DNA from: Brevundimonas sp. SL130
Lineage (GTDB): Bacteria > Pseudomonadota > Alphaproteobacteria > Caulobacterales > Caulobacteraceae
Assembly: GCF_026625805.1 (NCBI RefSeq)
Contig: NZ_CP113064.1
Coordinates: 682,001 to 746,000, forward strand
DNA: 64,000 nt
Direction: 5' to 3'
This document shows positions 1 to 7,822 of the stretch, in pieces. The position numbers were made by a program, and so were the translations under genes. Each line of letters begins with the position of its first letter. Within the stretch, counting starts at the first letter, position 1. The notes under the pieces are model-generated. The model had not been told where the DNA came from. It did not search any database and saw only the letters and a list, made by a program, of their open reading frames with translations.

Positions 1-256
1 CCACGTCCGTATGGCCGGCGAAACACAGATTGGGCGAGGCGGTCCCGCGCCGCGCATACAGGTTCTCGATCCGCGCATGGACCCCTTCGCCCCCCGGACC
101 TTCGAAGGCCAGCCGGCGGCAGGTGAAGCCCAGGGTCGTCAGATGGCGTTCCAGCACATCCATGGCCCCCTCGTCGGCGGGGGTGACGGACGGAATACGG
201 ATCAGATCGCGGGTCAGTTCGACAGGATCGATCACAGGAGTTGATGCGCGGCTCAT
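1..256 (-). CDS. dapE: Succinyl-diaminopimelate desuccinylase, N-terminal part
   Basis: Only the first 85 codons are present; the gene continues past the left edge. DapE hydrolyses N-succinyl-LL-diaminopimelate to LL-diaminopimelate and succinate in the cytosolic lysine/peptidoglycan precursor pathway. Read from the ATG at 256, the protein begins [20 protein letters not shown], then has IPSVTP, LGFTC and IENLYAR. At the edge it has CFAGHTDV, the motif carrying the first zinc-ligand histidine of M20 metallopeptidases. These segments match DapE rather than ArgE. It is divergent from the MFS gene, with the two start codons about 84 bp apart. Family call is firm; the active-site remainder cannot be inspected. 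Confidence 0.9.
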   Translation of the reverse strand, partial: MSRASTPVIDPVELTRDLIRIPSVTPADEGAMDVLERHLTTLGFTCRRLAFEGPGGEGVHARIENLYARRGTASPNLCFAGHTDV

Positions 257-339
257 GCGCCTATGCTTTAGGGACATCGCACGAAGATCGCTACGTCCAC
301 CGTGACGGTTCGCCCTATACGAAGGCCTCCCCGAAGACC

Positions 340-1605
340 GTGACCTCAGACTCCACCGACACCGCCCCCTCCAGTCCCCCCTCCAGTCCGTGGGGCATCC
401 GCGATTTCCGCCTGCTGTGGTTCGGCCGCGTGGTCGCCGTGCTGGCGATCCAGATCCAGTCCTCGGCCCTGTTGTGGCAGGTCTATGAGATCGCCCGGCG
501 CGACCATCCGATTGAGCAGGCCAGCCTGTATCTGGGCCTGGTCGGCCTGTGTCAGTTCCTGCCGCTGCTGGCCTTCACCCTGCCGGCCGGGGCCATGGCC
601 GATCGGCGTGATCGCAAGCAGACGGTATGGATCTCCATCCTGGTCGAGGCGGCCTGCGCCGGGTCGTTCCTGGCCATGGCCCTGCACGGAAACCCGCCCC
701 TGTGGGGCCTGTTGGCGGTCGCGGCCCTGTTCGGCGCGGCGCGGGCCTTCCTGGCGCCGGCCAGCCAGGCCTTCCTGCCGATGGTGGTGGGTCGCAAGGC
801 CCTCCCGCCCGCCATCGCGGCCCAGTCCATCGCCTTCCAGACCGGGGCCATCGCCGGCCCGGCCCTGGGCGGGGTGATCGTCGGGGTCAATGTGCCCCTG
901 GCCTATGCGGTGTCGCTGGGCATGTTCCTTTTGGCGGTCGCGGCCTTCATCCTGATCCGCACCAGCGGCAAGCCCGCGCCCCAGGCCAATCCCCTGTCGC
1001 CCATCGACTCGGTCAAGGAGGGCCTGGCCTATGTGTGGAAGACCAAGATCGTCCTGGGCGCCATATCCCTGGACCTGGTCGTGGTCCTGTTCGCCGGCGT
1101 GGCCCTGCTGACGCCGATCTTCGCGCGCGACATCCTCCACGTCGGGCCCCAGGGGTTCGGCCTGTTGCGGGCCTCGTTCGGGGTCGGCGCCATGGCGGTG
1201 GCCATCTATCTGAGCCGTTACCCCATCGTGCGGCACGGCGGCCGGTGGATGTTCGCGGCGGTGGCGGTGTTCGGCCTGTGCACCCTGACCTTCGGCCTGT
1301 CCAAGATCGTCTGGCTCAGCGCCCTGGCCCTGCTGATCGGCGGCGGCGCGGACATGATCAGCGTCAATATCCGCCAGACCCTGATCCAGCTGGCCACGCC
1401 CGACCATATGCGCGGCCGGGTCTCGTCGGTGTCGATGCTGTTCATCGGCGCCTCGAACGAGCTGGGCGAGGCCTATTCCGGGGTCATGGTGCGGATGCTG
1501 GGCGCGGTCGGGGCGGCGGTGTTCGGCGGCTTCGGCGCCCTGGCGGCGACCGGCGCCTGGTCGGCGATGTTCCCCGGGCTGCGGAAGGCGGATCGGCTGA
1601 CGTGA
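340..1605 (+). CDS. MFS transporter, EntS/MFS_3-like exporter
   Basis: Predicted inner-membrane major facilitator of 421 residues with about twelve hydrophobic segments. It has the loop motif [10 protein letters not shown] after the second helix, the MFS signature between TM2 and TM3. The opening [20 protein letters not shown] resembles enterobactin-exporter (EntS) type MFS_3 proteins. A GTG at 340 is preferred because the 33 codons upstream (possible ATG at 241) overlap dapE and are low-complexity. ATG/GTG alternatives between 241 and 340 cannot be excluded. No siderophore genes are nearby, so the substrate is unknown. The gene ends 8 bp before an inverted repeat that separates it from convergent dcd. 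Confidence 0.8.
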   Translation: MTSDSTDTAPSSPPSSPWGIRDFRLLWFGRVVAVLAIQIQSSALLWQVYEIARRDHPIEQASLYLGLVGLCQFLPLLAFTLPAGAMADRRDRKQTVWISILVEAACAGSFLAMALHGNPPLWGLLAVAALFGAARAFLAPASQAFLPMVVGRKALPPAIAAQSIAFQTGAIAGPALGGVIVGVNVPLAYAVSLGMFLLAVAAFILIRTSGKPAPQANPLSPIDSVKEGLAYVWKTKIVLGAISLDLVVVLFAGVALLTPIFARDILHVGPQGFGLLRASFGVGAMAVAIYLSRYPIVRHGGRWMFAAVAVFGLCTLTFGLSKIVWLSALALLIGGGADMISVNIRQTLIQLATPDHMRGRVSSVSMLFIGASNELGEAYSGVMVRMLGAVGAAVFGGFGALAATGAWSAMFPGLRKADRLT

Positions 1606-1612
1606 GTGGGGA

Positions 1613-1708
1613 GTGAGCGAGGGGTGCTAGTGAGCAAGGGGTGAGCGAAGAGGAGTGCGGCGTCTGCCACATCGGCTCACCTCTTGCTCACTAGCACCCC
1701 TCGCTCAC
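1613..1708. repeat. Family A inverted repeat (TGAGCGA-type), copy 1; probable bidirectional terminator
   Basis: Arms at 1613-1646 and 1675-1708 are 34 bp each and match at 33 of 34 positions as an inverted repeat around a 28 bp spacer. Each arm is built from repeated GTGAGC-type units (GTGAGCGAGGGGTG, then AGTGAGCAAG). It fills the gap between the convergent ends of the MFS gene and dcd, so it may end transcription in both directions. No T-tract follows. A second, imperfect member lies at 4351-4457. Confidence 0.8.
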
Positions 1709-1714
1709 CCGACC

Positions 1715-2740
1715 TCACCACACCCTGAAATGCTTCGACAGTTTCAGGCCCTGGTTCTGATAGTGGCTGCCGCTTTCGCCATACAGGCGGCTGGGGCGTT
1801 CGGTCAGGGGTTCGTAGACCAGGCGGGCGACGATCTGGCCGTGTTCCAGCAGGAAGGGGGTGTCGTGGGTGCGGACCTCCAGCACCCCCTTAGACCCCGC
1901 GCCATGCGCCTCGTCCGTGCCGAAGCCAGGGTCGAAGAAGCCGGCGTAGTGGACGCGGAACTCGCCCACCGACGGATCGATGGGGGTCATTTCGGCGGCC
2001 TGATCGACCGGGATCTCGACATCGTCGGACGAGGCCAGGATATAGAACTCGCCCGGATCCAGCAGCAGCTCGCCACGGCGCAGCGTCAGCGGCTCCCAGA
2101 AGTCGCGCGGGTCATGGCCGTCGATATGGTCCAGATCGACCACCCCCGCATGACGACGCCCGCGGAAGCCGACGATGTCGCCGCCTTGCAGATCGACGCC
2201 GACCGAGCGGGTCTCCAGCTTGGGCGGATCGCCGGCCTTGAGGCGCAGCTGGTTCAGCCGGGTGCCGGGCCGCACCAGGATGGAGAAGGTCTGGGGCGCG
2301 ACCTCCATATAGAGCGGCCCGTTATAGCCCTCGGCCACATCGTCGAAACTGGCGCCCTGGTCGGTCAGCAGCCGCACGAAGACGTCGACGCGCCCGGTCG
2401 AGCTTTTCGGATTGGCGCGCGCGATCAGGCCCTGGGGCAGTTTCAGCCGCTCTTGCAGGCGCACGATATAGACGCAGCCTTTTTCCAGCACGACGCCCGC
2501 ATCGGTTATCTCGATGGCGTGCATGGCCACGTCGGCGATCCGCTCCTCGACCTTGCGGCGGCCGGGCAGGAAGGAGGCGCGCACGCGCCAGGCCTGGTCG
2601 GACAGGCGCAGGTCCAGGCTGGCGGGTTGGACCTGGTCGGGATCGAACGGGGTGTCGGACGTGATGGCGCCGGTGGCGATCAGCGTCTCGATGGACTGGG
2701 CGGGCAGGATGCCGGGACGGGGCGCTTGGAAGGAACTCAT
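1715..2740 (-). CDS. dcd: dCTP deaminase, long alphaproteobacterial form
   Basis: Deaminates dCTP to dUTP, feeding dTMP synthesis in the cytosol. The product is 341 residues, longer than the roughly 190-residue E. coli enzyme, as is usual for the two-domain alphaproteobacterial form. Visible family features are QPASLDLRLSD near the start, ANPKSSTGRVDVF around the catalytic/phosphate region, EVAPQTFSILVRPG, and a second half repeating the fold (HYAGFFDPGFG, EVRTHDTPFLLEHGQ). The ATG at 2740 is chosen because it immediately precedes the conserved region; the open frame upstream overlaps divergent apaG. It is convergent with the MFS gene across a large hairpin. Confidence 0.92.
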   Translation of the reverse strand: MSSFQAPRPGILPAQSIETLIATGAITSDTPFDPDQVQPASLDLRLSDQAWRVRASFLPGRRKVEERIADVAMHAIEITDAGVVLEKGCVYIVRLQERLKLPQGLIARANPKSSTGRVDVFVRLLTDQGASFDDVAEGYNGPLYMEVAPQTFSILVRPGTRLNQLRLKAGDPPKLETRSVGVDLQGGDIVGFRGRRHAGVVDLDHIDGHDPRDFWEPLTLRRGELLLDPGEFYILASSDDVEIPVDQAAEMTPIDPSVGEFRVHYAGFFDPGFGTDEAHGAGSKGVLEVRTHDTPFLLEHGQIVARLVYEPLTERPSRLYGESGSHYQNQGLKLSKHFRVW

Positions 2741-2821
2741 GGCGTCTGTCTCACACGGTTTTCTCGACTTGTCTCCAAGTCGCGCTTGCAGCCCGCGCGC
2801 GGCGGGGCGAGCATATAGCCC

Positions 2822-3229
2822 ATGCACGATGGTCCTGCCTATACCGCCGAATCGAACGGCATCCTGATCCGGGTCCGGCCCTCCTATCTGGCGGGCCAGT
2901 CCGACCCCGACGAAGGCCGCTGGGTCTGGGCCTATCAGATCGAGATCGTGAACCTGACCGGATCGACGGTGCAACTGATGGCGCGCCGCTGGACCATCAC
3001 CGACGGTCACGGCCATGTCGAAGAGGTGCGCGGCCCCGGCGTGGTCGGCGAACAGCCGGTGATCGAACCGGGCGGCAGCTACGCCTACGCCTCGGGCTGC
3101 CCGCTGAGCACGGACAGCGGGTCGATGGTCGGGGCCTATTATATGACGGATGCAGACGGCCGCAGTTTCGAGGCGGAGATTCCGGCCTTCTCGCTGGATA
3201 CGCCCGATGCGCGGCGGGTGTTGAACTAG
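2822..3229 (+). CDS. apaG: ApaG domain protein
   Basis: A 135-residue single-domain ApaG (DUF525) protein with an immunoglobulin-like beta sandwich, slightly longer than E. coli ApaG (125 residues). Conserved segments are RWVWAYQIEIVNLTGSTVQL, ARRWTITDGHG, VEEVRGPGVVGEQPVIEPG, YASGCPL and GSMVGAYYM. ApaG has been linked to Co2+/Mg2+ resistance and Ap4A metabolism in enterobacteria, but its biochemical role is not settled. It is divergent from dcd with 81 bp between starts. A long palindrome-rich stretch follows the stop codon. Confidence 0.93.
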   Translation: MHDGPAYTAESNGILIRVRPSYLAGQSDPDEGRWVWAYQIEIVNLTGSTVQLMARRWTITDGHGHVEEVRGPGVVGEQPVIEPGGSYAYASGCPLSTDSGSMVGAYYMTDADGRSFEAEIPAFSLDTPDARRVLN

Positions 3230-3243
3230 GTTCGGCTCCTCAT

Positions 3244-3418
3244 CTTTCGTCATTCTCCGGCGAGCGCAGCGAGACCGGGGAACCCAGCGGCGCGCGTGAG
3301 CGCGACCCTGTCGCGGACTCCCTTGTCAGACATTTGTGCGGCGGGCGTATCGCCTTCGGCGCCGCTGGGTCCCCCGATCTGCGCCGCTGAGAGGCGGCTT
3401 GTCGTAGGATGACGAAAG
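3244..3418. repeat. Family C palindromic intergenic element
   Basis: A 175 bp element bounded by CTTTCGTCAT (3244-3253) and its exact inverse ATGACGAAAG (3409-3418). Inside is a second perfect 12 bp pair, ACCCAGCGGCGC (3282-3293) against GCGCCGCTGGGT (3359-3370). The nested arms suggest a long cruciform or RNA hairpin, like the MITE/REP-like elements common in Caulobacterales. No coding capacity was seen. The 3419-3545 stretch after it adds two smaller hairpins (GGGGCTGCG with CGCAGCCCC, and TCGCCGG with CCGGCGA). Confidence 0.7.
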
Positions 3419-3548
3419 TGAAGAACGCTGTAGGCGGATGGGGCTGCGTCAACCCGGATGAACCGCAGCCCCGCCCCCTGGAGTCTCGCCGGCCGCTTGC
3501 GCGAACCGGCGAGGGGGAGGTCGGCTCCATAAGGAGCATCTCTTTGTG

Positions 3549-3621
3549 GCGCTATGTTCGCGACGCGGTCGCTCACGACTTGAGCGCGTTCGTGCGCCCT
3601 GCGCGAAGCGCCGCGCTCAAG
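3549..3621. repeat. Family D hairpin repeat, copy 1
   Basis: The core at 3552-3584 matches 30 of 33 bases with 35195-35227 (copy 2). The shared centre reads TCGCGACGCGGTCGCTC. Here the flanks pair as GCGCT with AGCGC. A further perfect 10 bp arm pair (CTTGAGCGCG with CGCGCTCAAG) extends to 3621. The two copies share the core but carry different, self-complementary flanks. It lies just downstream of the gcrA stop. Confidence 0.65.
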
Positions 3622-3644
3622 TAGCGCGAAGCGCGATAGCGCCC

Positions 3645-4182
3645 TTAGATATAACGCCTAAGGCTGCGGGCCAGGTCGGAGCCGCTTTCCTTGGAGCCAC
3701 GGCGGACTTGCGGCTGGTAGGCGACGCGGGCGTGTTCGACGCAATAGACGCCTTCCGAGGCGCGGCGGCCGCAGAAGCTGAACTCGCGTGACGACGGGTC
3801 GCCGATCGGCCATTTGCACATGTGTGCGCCCAGGGTCATCACCGTGGCCGTGCCCGGCAGATCCGGGATCGGAGCGGGCGCCGGGGCGGCCGGCTGAACC
3901 GGCTTGGGCTGGACGGCCTCAAGGCGGCGCGGGGCCGAGGGCTGGGGGCGCCTGGGCGGTGGTCACGGCCGGACGCGGGCGGGTGGTCCGGAAGGTCGTG
4001 GCGGTGCGCGCCGGCTGCGACGGGGCGGCCCGGCCCGACAGGCCCAGACGGTGCACCTTGCCGATCACGGCGTTGCGGGTGACCCCGCCGCCCAGTTGTT
4101 TGGCGATCTGGCTCGCGGACTGGCCCTCAAGCCAGAGTTTCTTCAGCGCGCCTACGCGGTCGTCGGTCCAGCCTGCGGTCAT
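3645..4182 (-). pseudogene. gcrA: GcrA cell-cycle regulator, reading frame broken by one extra base
   Basis: GcrA is a sigma70-binding activator acting at CcrM-methylated GANTC promoters in Caulobacterales. The first frame, ATG at 4182, gives the helix-turn-helix region (WTDDRVGALKKLWLEG, SASQIAKQLGG, TRNAVIGKVHRLGLSGR) and stops at 3919. The conserved C-terminal domain (TLGAHMCKWPIGDPSS, FCGRR, YCVEHARVAYQP, LARSLRRYI) lies in another frame ending at 3645. Removing one G from the G5 run at 3944-3948 joins the two parts through the Pro/Ala linker (QAPQPSAPRRLEAVQPKP) into a normal-length GcrA of about 178 residues. All conserved residues are intact on both sides, so a sequencing error or very recent mutation is likelier than old decay. 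Confidence 0.85.
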
Positions 4183-4201
4183 GCCACCCTCAGCGAGTTT
4201 G

Positions 4202-4321
4202 GATTCAATATCTAGGTTCAGGTTCCCCCTCCGGGGTCTTGACCTACCACTAATCGTAAACCAGCCGTTAAGAGACGCAAGATGTGCGAATCAACCGTCC
4301 ACAGAAACCAGATATTGAATC
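4202..4321 (-). promoter_or_regulatory. gcrA control region: inverted GANTC 12-mers, CtrA-like and DnaA-like sites
   Basis: GATTCAATATCT at 4202-4213 and its exact inverse AGATATTGAATC at 4310-4321 flank the leader. Each contains a GANTC (CcrM) site, and a third GANTC (GAATC) lies near 4288. Between them on the minus strand is TTAA-CGGCTGG-TTTA (4257-4271), one mismatch from the CtrA consensus TTAA-N7-TTAA. CCGTCCACA (4295-4303) matches 6 of 9 positions of a DnaA box. In Caulobacter, gcrA is activated by DnaA and repressed by CtrA, so the combination fits, though the individual DnaA match is weak. Confidence 0.5.
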
Positions 4322-4350
4322 TTCGTTAAGGTTAAGGCTGCGGGGGCCGA

Positions 4351-4457
4351 AAGTGAGCGAGGGGTGAGCGAAGTGAGCAAGCGGTGAGCCAAAGGGGCTG
4401 GCGCCGGGCGTAGCCTTCGCTCACCTCTCGCTCACCCCTTCGCTCACTTTTCACTCA
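4351..4457. repeat. Family A inverted repeat (TGAGCGA-type), copy 2
   Basis: Imperfect inverted repeat built from tandem GTGAGCGA-like octamers. The left arm starts AAGTGAGCGAGGGGTGAGCG near 4351; the right arm ends TTCGCTCACTTTTCACTC near 4457. Its units match those at 1613-1708 but the arms are less perfect and differ in unit number. It lies between the gcrA control region and the ABC permease start at 4523, where it would be transcribed ahead of the permease. Confidence 0.7.
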
Positions 4458-4522
4458 GGCCGCGCCGGCTCCATCGCCGCCCGCCCTTGCGAAGACCTGC
4501 CCCAAAGCGCATCTGGCGGCCC

Positions 4523-5356
4523 ATGACCGAGACCGCGCCGAACCTGATCTCCACCCGCCCCGCCGGCCTGCCGCAACCGCGTCGCTATCCGGGCGTCAAC
4601 TGGATTGGGGTTCAGACCCTGTACCTGCGCGAGGTGCGGCGGTTCTGGAAGGTGGGGGCCCAGACGGTGGCGGCGCCGGTGGTGACGACCCTGCTCTATA
4701 TGCTGGTCTTCGTGGTCGCGCTTCAGGACGCCCGGCCGCCGCTGCACGGCACGCCCTTCGCCCTGTTCGTGGCGCCCGGCCTGATCATGATGGCGGTGCT
4801 GAACAACGCCTTCGCCAACGCCTCGTCCAGCCTGATCCAGGCCAAGATCATGGGCACCGCCACCGACTTCCTGACCCCGCCGCTCAGCCCGCTGGAGCTG
4901 ACCCTGGGCTTTACGCTGGGCGCGGCGACGCGCGGCGCGGTGGTCGGCCTGGTCACAGCCGTGTGCGTCCTGCCGTTCGCGCCCCTGGGCGTGGCCAATG
5001 TCTTCGCCATCGTCTGGTTCGCCCTGGCGGCCAGTTTCATCATGGGCATGACCGGCGTGCTGGCCGGCCTGTGGAGCGAGAAGTTCGACCATCTGTCGGC
5101 GGTCCAGAACTTCATCGTCATGCCCATGACCTTCCTGTCGGGCACCTTCTATCTGGTCGACAACCTGCCCGAACCGTTCCGGTCGATCAGCCGCTACAAC
5201 CCCTTCTTCTATCTGATCGACGGCTTCCGCTACGGCTTCATCGGCCATGCCGAGAGCAATCTGACCGTCGGCGTGATCGGCTCGGCCGTGCTGATGGTCG
5301 TGATGGGCGTCGTCTGCTGGCTGGTGTTCCGCTCTGGCTGGCGTCTGAAGAGCTAG
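4523..5356 (+). CDS. ABC-2 type transporter permease
   Basis: A 277-residue inner-membrane permease of the ABC-2 (YadH/DrrB-like) family with about six hydrophobic helices. Typical segments are LYLREVRRFWKVGAQT before TM1, FVAPGLIMMAVLNNAFANAS, DFLTPPLSPLEL in the coupling region, and MPMTFLSGTFYLVDNLPEPF, ISRYNPFFYLIDGFRYGFIG near the end. The ATG at 4523 is used; codons from 4487 upstream are unlike the family. No ATP-binding subunit lies next to it, so the partner must be elsewhere. Possible roles in the family include lipid, polysaccharide or drug export; the substrate cannot be told. Confidence 0.88.
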   Translation: MTETAPNLISTRPAGLPQPRRYPGVNWIGVQTLYLREVRRFWKVGAQTVAAPVVTTLLYMLVFVVALQDARPPLHGTPFALFVAPGLIMMAVLNNAFANASSSLIQAKIMGTATDFLTPPLSPLELTLGFTLGAATRGAVVGLVTAVCVLPFAPLGVANVFAIVWFALAASFIMGMTGVLAGLWSEKFDHLSAVQNFIVMPMTFLSGTFYLVDNLPEPFRSISRYNPFFYLIDGFRYGFIGHAESNLTVGVIGSAVLMVVMGVVCWLVFRSGWRLKS

Positions 5357-5394
5357 GCGGCTAACGCTGGCGGATTGTTCCGGGGGATTTCGCC

Positions 5395-6324
5395 ATGCTG
5401 TTCCGTTCGCTCGTCGCCGCTGCGGCGCTTTTCACTGCCGCGCCGGTTGGGGCGCAGGACGGCGCCCTTCCCGTTGTCGCCATCCCCGGCCCCAGCGAGG
5501 GGCAACTGATCCAGAACGCCGCCTCCGTCTTTGCGGGAAAGACCAACGAGGAACGCCGCGACGCTCTTGTGCGCCTGCTTCGGGTTCACGGCTTGGATCC
5601 TGCTGTCCAGACCTTCGAGGGCGGCAACACCCGCACCGGCCCCATGGCCGGGTCGAACGTCGTCGTCACCCTGGGCGACGGCCCCAAGGACATCGTCCTG
5701 ACCGCCCATTATGACGCGGTGAAGCTGCGCGACGGGTCGATGTCGCAAGGGATCGTCGACAACGTCGGCTCGGTCCTGGCCATGATCGAGGCGATGAAGG
5801 CGCTGAAGGGCCAGACCACCGGCCACCGGCTGATCTTCGTCCTGACCGACCAGGAGGAACTGGGCCTGATCGGCGCCAAGGCCTGGCTGGACGCCCATGA
5901 CAAGACCCGCATCCAGGCCGTGATCAACGCCGACGTCGCCGCCTATGGCCGCACCGTCATGTATGGCGAGAACAATGGCGCCCAGTCCGGCTTTGTCCTG
6001 ACCGCCCTGCGCAGCCAGTGCGCCGAACAGGGCGTCGACTGCCTCGCCTTCCCCGTCTATCCGCCCAGCGATGACCGCGTCTTCTCCGCCGCCGGCGTCC
6101 CGGTGGTCTCGCTGGGAACCCAGGACGCCGTCGGCGCGCACCAGATGTGGCTGGCCTTCAACGGCGGCGAGGACAATGGCCTGAAGGAAGGCTTCGTCCC
6201 GCCGGTCTTCCAGCGCATCCATTCGACGGAAGACAAGCTGTCCTATCTGAACGGCGACGACGTGGCCCGTTTCGGCCGCTTCATCGCCGACCTGACCCTG
6301 CGGCTGGACCGGGCCCCGCAATAG
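5395..6324 (+). CDS. Secreted M28 family zinc aminopeptidase
   Basis: A 309-residue exported metallopeptidase. The N-terminal MLFRSLVAAAALFTAAPVGA is a Sec signal peptide with a likely cut after AQ. The di-zinc M28 motifs appear in order: TAHYDAV (His ligand), DNVGSV (bridging Asp), TDQEELGLIGA (general-base and ligand Glu pair), NADVAAYG (Asp) and HSTEDKL (last His). This is the pattern of periplasmic aminopeptidases that trim peptides. It starts 38 bp after the ABC permease on the same strand, so they may be cotranscribed, but no functional link is evident. Confidence 0.88.
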   Translation: MLFRSLVAAAALFTAAPVGAQDGALPVVAIPGPSEGQLIQNAASVFAGKTNEERRDALVRLLRVHGLDPAVQTFEGGNTRTGPMAGSNVVVTLGDGPKDIVLTAHYDAVKLRDGSMSQGIVDNVGSVLAMIEAMKALKGQTTGHRLIFVLTDQEELGLIGAKAWLDAHDKTRIQAVINADVAAYGRTVMYGENNGAQSGFVLTALRSQCAEQGVDCLAFPVYPPSDDRVFSAAGVPVVSLGTQDAVGAHQMWLAFNGGEDNGLKEGFVPPVFQRIHSTEDKLSYLNGDDVARFGRFIADLTLRLDRAPQ

Positions 6325-6342
6325 TCGGAAAGCCCATGGCGC

Positions 6343-6376
6343 CGGTGTTGACTAACACCGTCGCCCGTCCGACAAC
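6343..6376 (+). promoter_or_regulatory. Candidate argD promoter with overlapping dyad
   Basis: CGGTGTT (6343-6349) and AACACCG (6354-6360) form a perfect 7 bp inverted repeat with a 4 nt centre. TTGACT at 6348-6353 could be a -35 hexamer inside this dyad, with a weak -10 (GACAAC) 17 bp downstream at 6371-6376. It lies 88 bp upstream of argD, so the dyad could be an operator or a 5' leader hairpin. It is a pattern match only. Confidence 0.35.
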
Positions 6377-6447
6377 GCCTGTCCCTATGAAACCGGCTCC
6401 GTCGCGCCTCGCGTCGGGGCCGTATCGCTTTTGGAGGTCTTAGTCCC

Positions 6448-7641
6448 GTGTCCACGAACCATCTGATGGGTGTCTACAATCGCGCGCCGCTGGAAGTGGA
6501 ACGCGGCCGAGGCGCCCGACTGTGGTCGACCGACGGGACCGAATATCTCGATTGCGTCGCCGGCATCTCGACCAACGGCCTGGGCCACGCCCACCCCGAA
6601 CTGGTTCAGGCGGTCAAGGACCAGGCCGAGAAGCTTTGGCACGTGTCCAACATCTTCCGCATCCCGGGACAGGAAGCCCTGGCCGACGCCCTGTGCGAGT
6701 CGAGCTTCGCCGACGTGGTCTTCTTCACCAACTCGGGCACGGAAGCCGTCGAGTGCGCCTTGAAGACGGCGCGCAAGTACCACGCCGCCAACGGCGCGCC
6801 TGAGCGGATCGACATCTACGGCTTCGACGGCTCGTTCCACGGCCGCACCTATGGCGCCATCAACGCCGCCGCCAACCCCAGCTACACCGAGGGTTTCGGC
6901 CCGCCGATGCAGGGCTTCCACCAGCTGAAGTGGGGCGACAAGGCCGCGCTTGAGGCCGCCTTCCGCAACCCGACCACGGCCGCGGTCATCCTGGAGCCCG
7001 TTCAGGGCGAGGGCGGCTGCCGCGAGACCTCGGTCGAAGAACTGCGCTGGATGCGCGAGATGGCCGACGAGAACGGCGTGCTGATCATCTTCGACGAGGT
7101 CCAGTGCGGCATGGGCCGGAGCGGCAAGCTGTGGGCCCACGAATGGGCTGACATGTCGCCCGACATCATGGCGGTGGCCAAGGCCCTGGGCGGCGGCTTC
7201 CCCATCGGCGCCTGTCTGGCCACGGCCCGCGCGGCCTCGGGCATGACGGTCGGCGCCCACGGCTCGACCTTCGGCGGCAACCCCCTGGCCATGGCCGTGG
7301 GTCTCAAGGCCCTGTCGCTGATCAACACGCCCGAGCTGCTGGCCAACGTCAACGAGATCGCCGGCTATCTGAAGCAGCAGCTGGCCGGGCTTCAGTCCCG
7401 CTTCCCGGACGTCATCGTCGATGTGCGCGGCAAGGGGCTGCTGATCGGGGTCAAGCTGGTTCCGAACAATCGCGAGTTCATGGCCCTGGCGCGCGACACG
7501 CAACAGCTGCTGATCGCCGGGGGCGGCGACAACTGCGTGCGCCTGCTGCCGCCGCTGAACCTGACGCTGGAAGAAGCCCGCGAACTGGTCACCCGGTTCG
7601 AAGCCGCCTGCGAGGCCGCCCGCGAGAAGTGGGCGGCGTGA
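6448..7641 (+). CDS. argD: Acetylornithine aminotransferase
   Basis: PLP-dependent class III aminotransferase of 397 residues. It converts N-acetylglutamate semialdehyde to N-acetylornithine in arginine synthesis, and often also serves as succinyl-DAP aminotransferase in the lysine pathway. Visible features are the substrate loop [10 protein letters not shown], the PLP-phosphate motif [39 protein letters not shown], and the PLP lysine K245 in [12 protein letters not shown]. Start is the GTG at 6448, preceded by GGAGGT with 10 nt spacing. It forms an arginine unit with argF, from which it is separated by a 164 bp palindromic repeat. Confidence 0.95.
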   Translation: MSTNHLMGVYNRAPLEVERGRGARLWSTDGTEYLDCVAGISTNGLGHAHPELVQAVKDQAEKLWHVSNIFRIPGQEALADALCESSFADVVFFTNSGTEAVECALKTARKYHAANGAPERIDIYGFDGSFHGRTYGAINAAANPSYTEGFGPPMQGFHQLKWGDKAALEAAFRNPTTAAVILEPVQGEGGCRETSVEELRWMREMADENGVLIIFDEVQCGMGRSGKLWAHEWADMSPDIMAVAKALGGGFPIGACLATARAASGMTVGAHGSTFGGNPLAMAVGLKALSLINTPELLANVNEIAGYLKQQLAGLQSRFPDVIVDVRGKGLLIGVKLVPNNREFMALARDTQQLLIAGGGDNCVRLLPPLNLTLEEARELVTRFEAACEAAREKWAA

Positions 7642-7646
7642 GCGTG

Positions 7647-7810
7647 CCTCTCCCGTCGGGAGAGGGCTTGAGCCTCGCAGAGCGCAGCGATGCGCTAAGG
7701 CGAAAGGGTGAGGGCCCGACCTCACCGGCTGAAACCCATCCCTCACCCTTTCGCGCAAGTCTGATCGCCTACGGCGCTCAGGCGCTCAAGCCCACTCCCG
7801 ATGGGAGAGG
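7647..7810. repeat. Family B palindromic element, copy 1, between argD and argF
   Basis: Outer arms of 26 bp at 7647-7672 and 7785-7810 are inverted copies with two mismatches. Each arm is itself a small palindrome (CCTCTCCC...GGGAGAGG). A perfect inner pair, CGAAAGGGTGAGGG (7701-7714) with CCCTCACCCTTTCG (7740-7753), makes a second stem. The layout equals that of the element at 58708-58850. It starts 6 bp after the argD stop and ends 12 bp before the argF start, so it would be in the argDF transcript and could set the relative expression of the two genes. Confidence 0.8.
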
Positions 7811-7822
7811 CAGGAGGATGCA

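Noticed and set aside
241..339. Upstream start of the MFS gene at ATG 241
   Set aside because: The added residues overlap dapE and look non-protein; the conserved region starts after GTG 340.
1655..2818. 387-codon plus-strand open frame opposite dcd
   Set aside because: dcd on the minus strand has clear conserved motifs; this frame has none.
4326..4336. TTAAGGTTAA as a CtrA site
   Set aside because: Half sites are only 2 bp apart, not the required 7.
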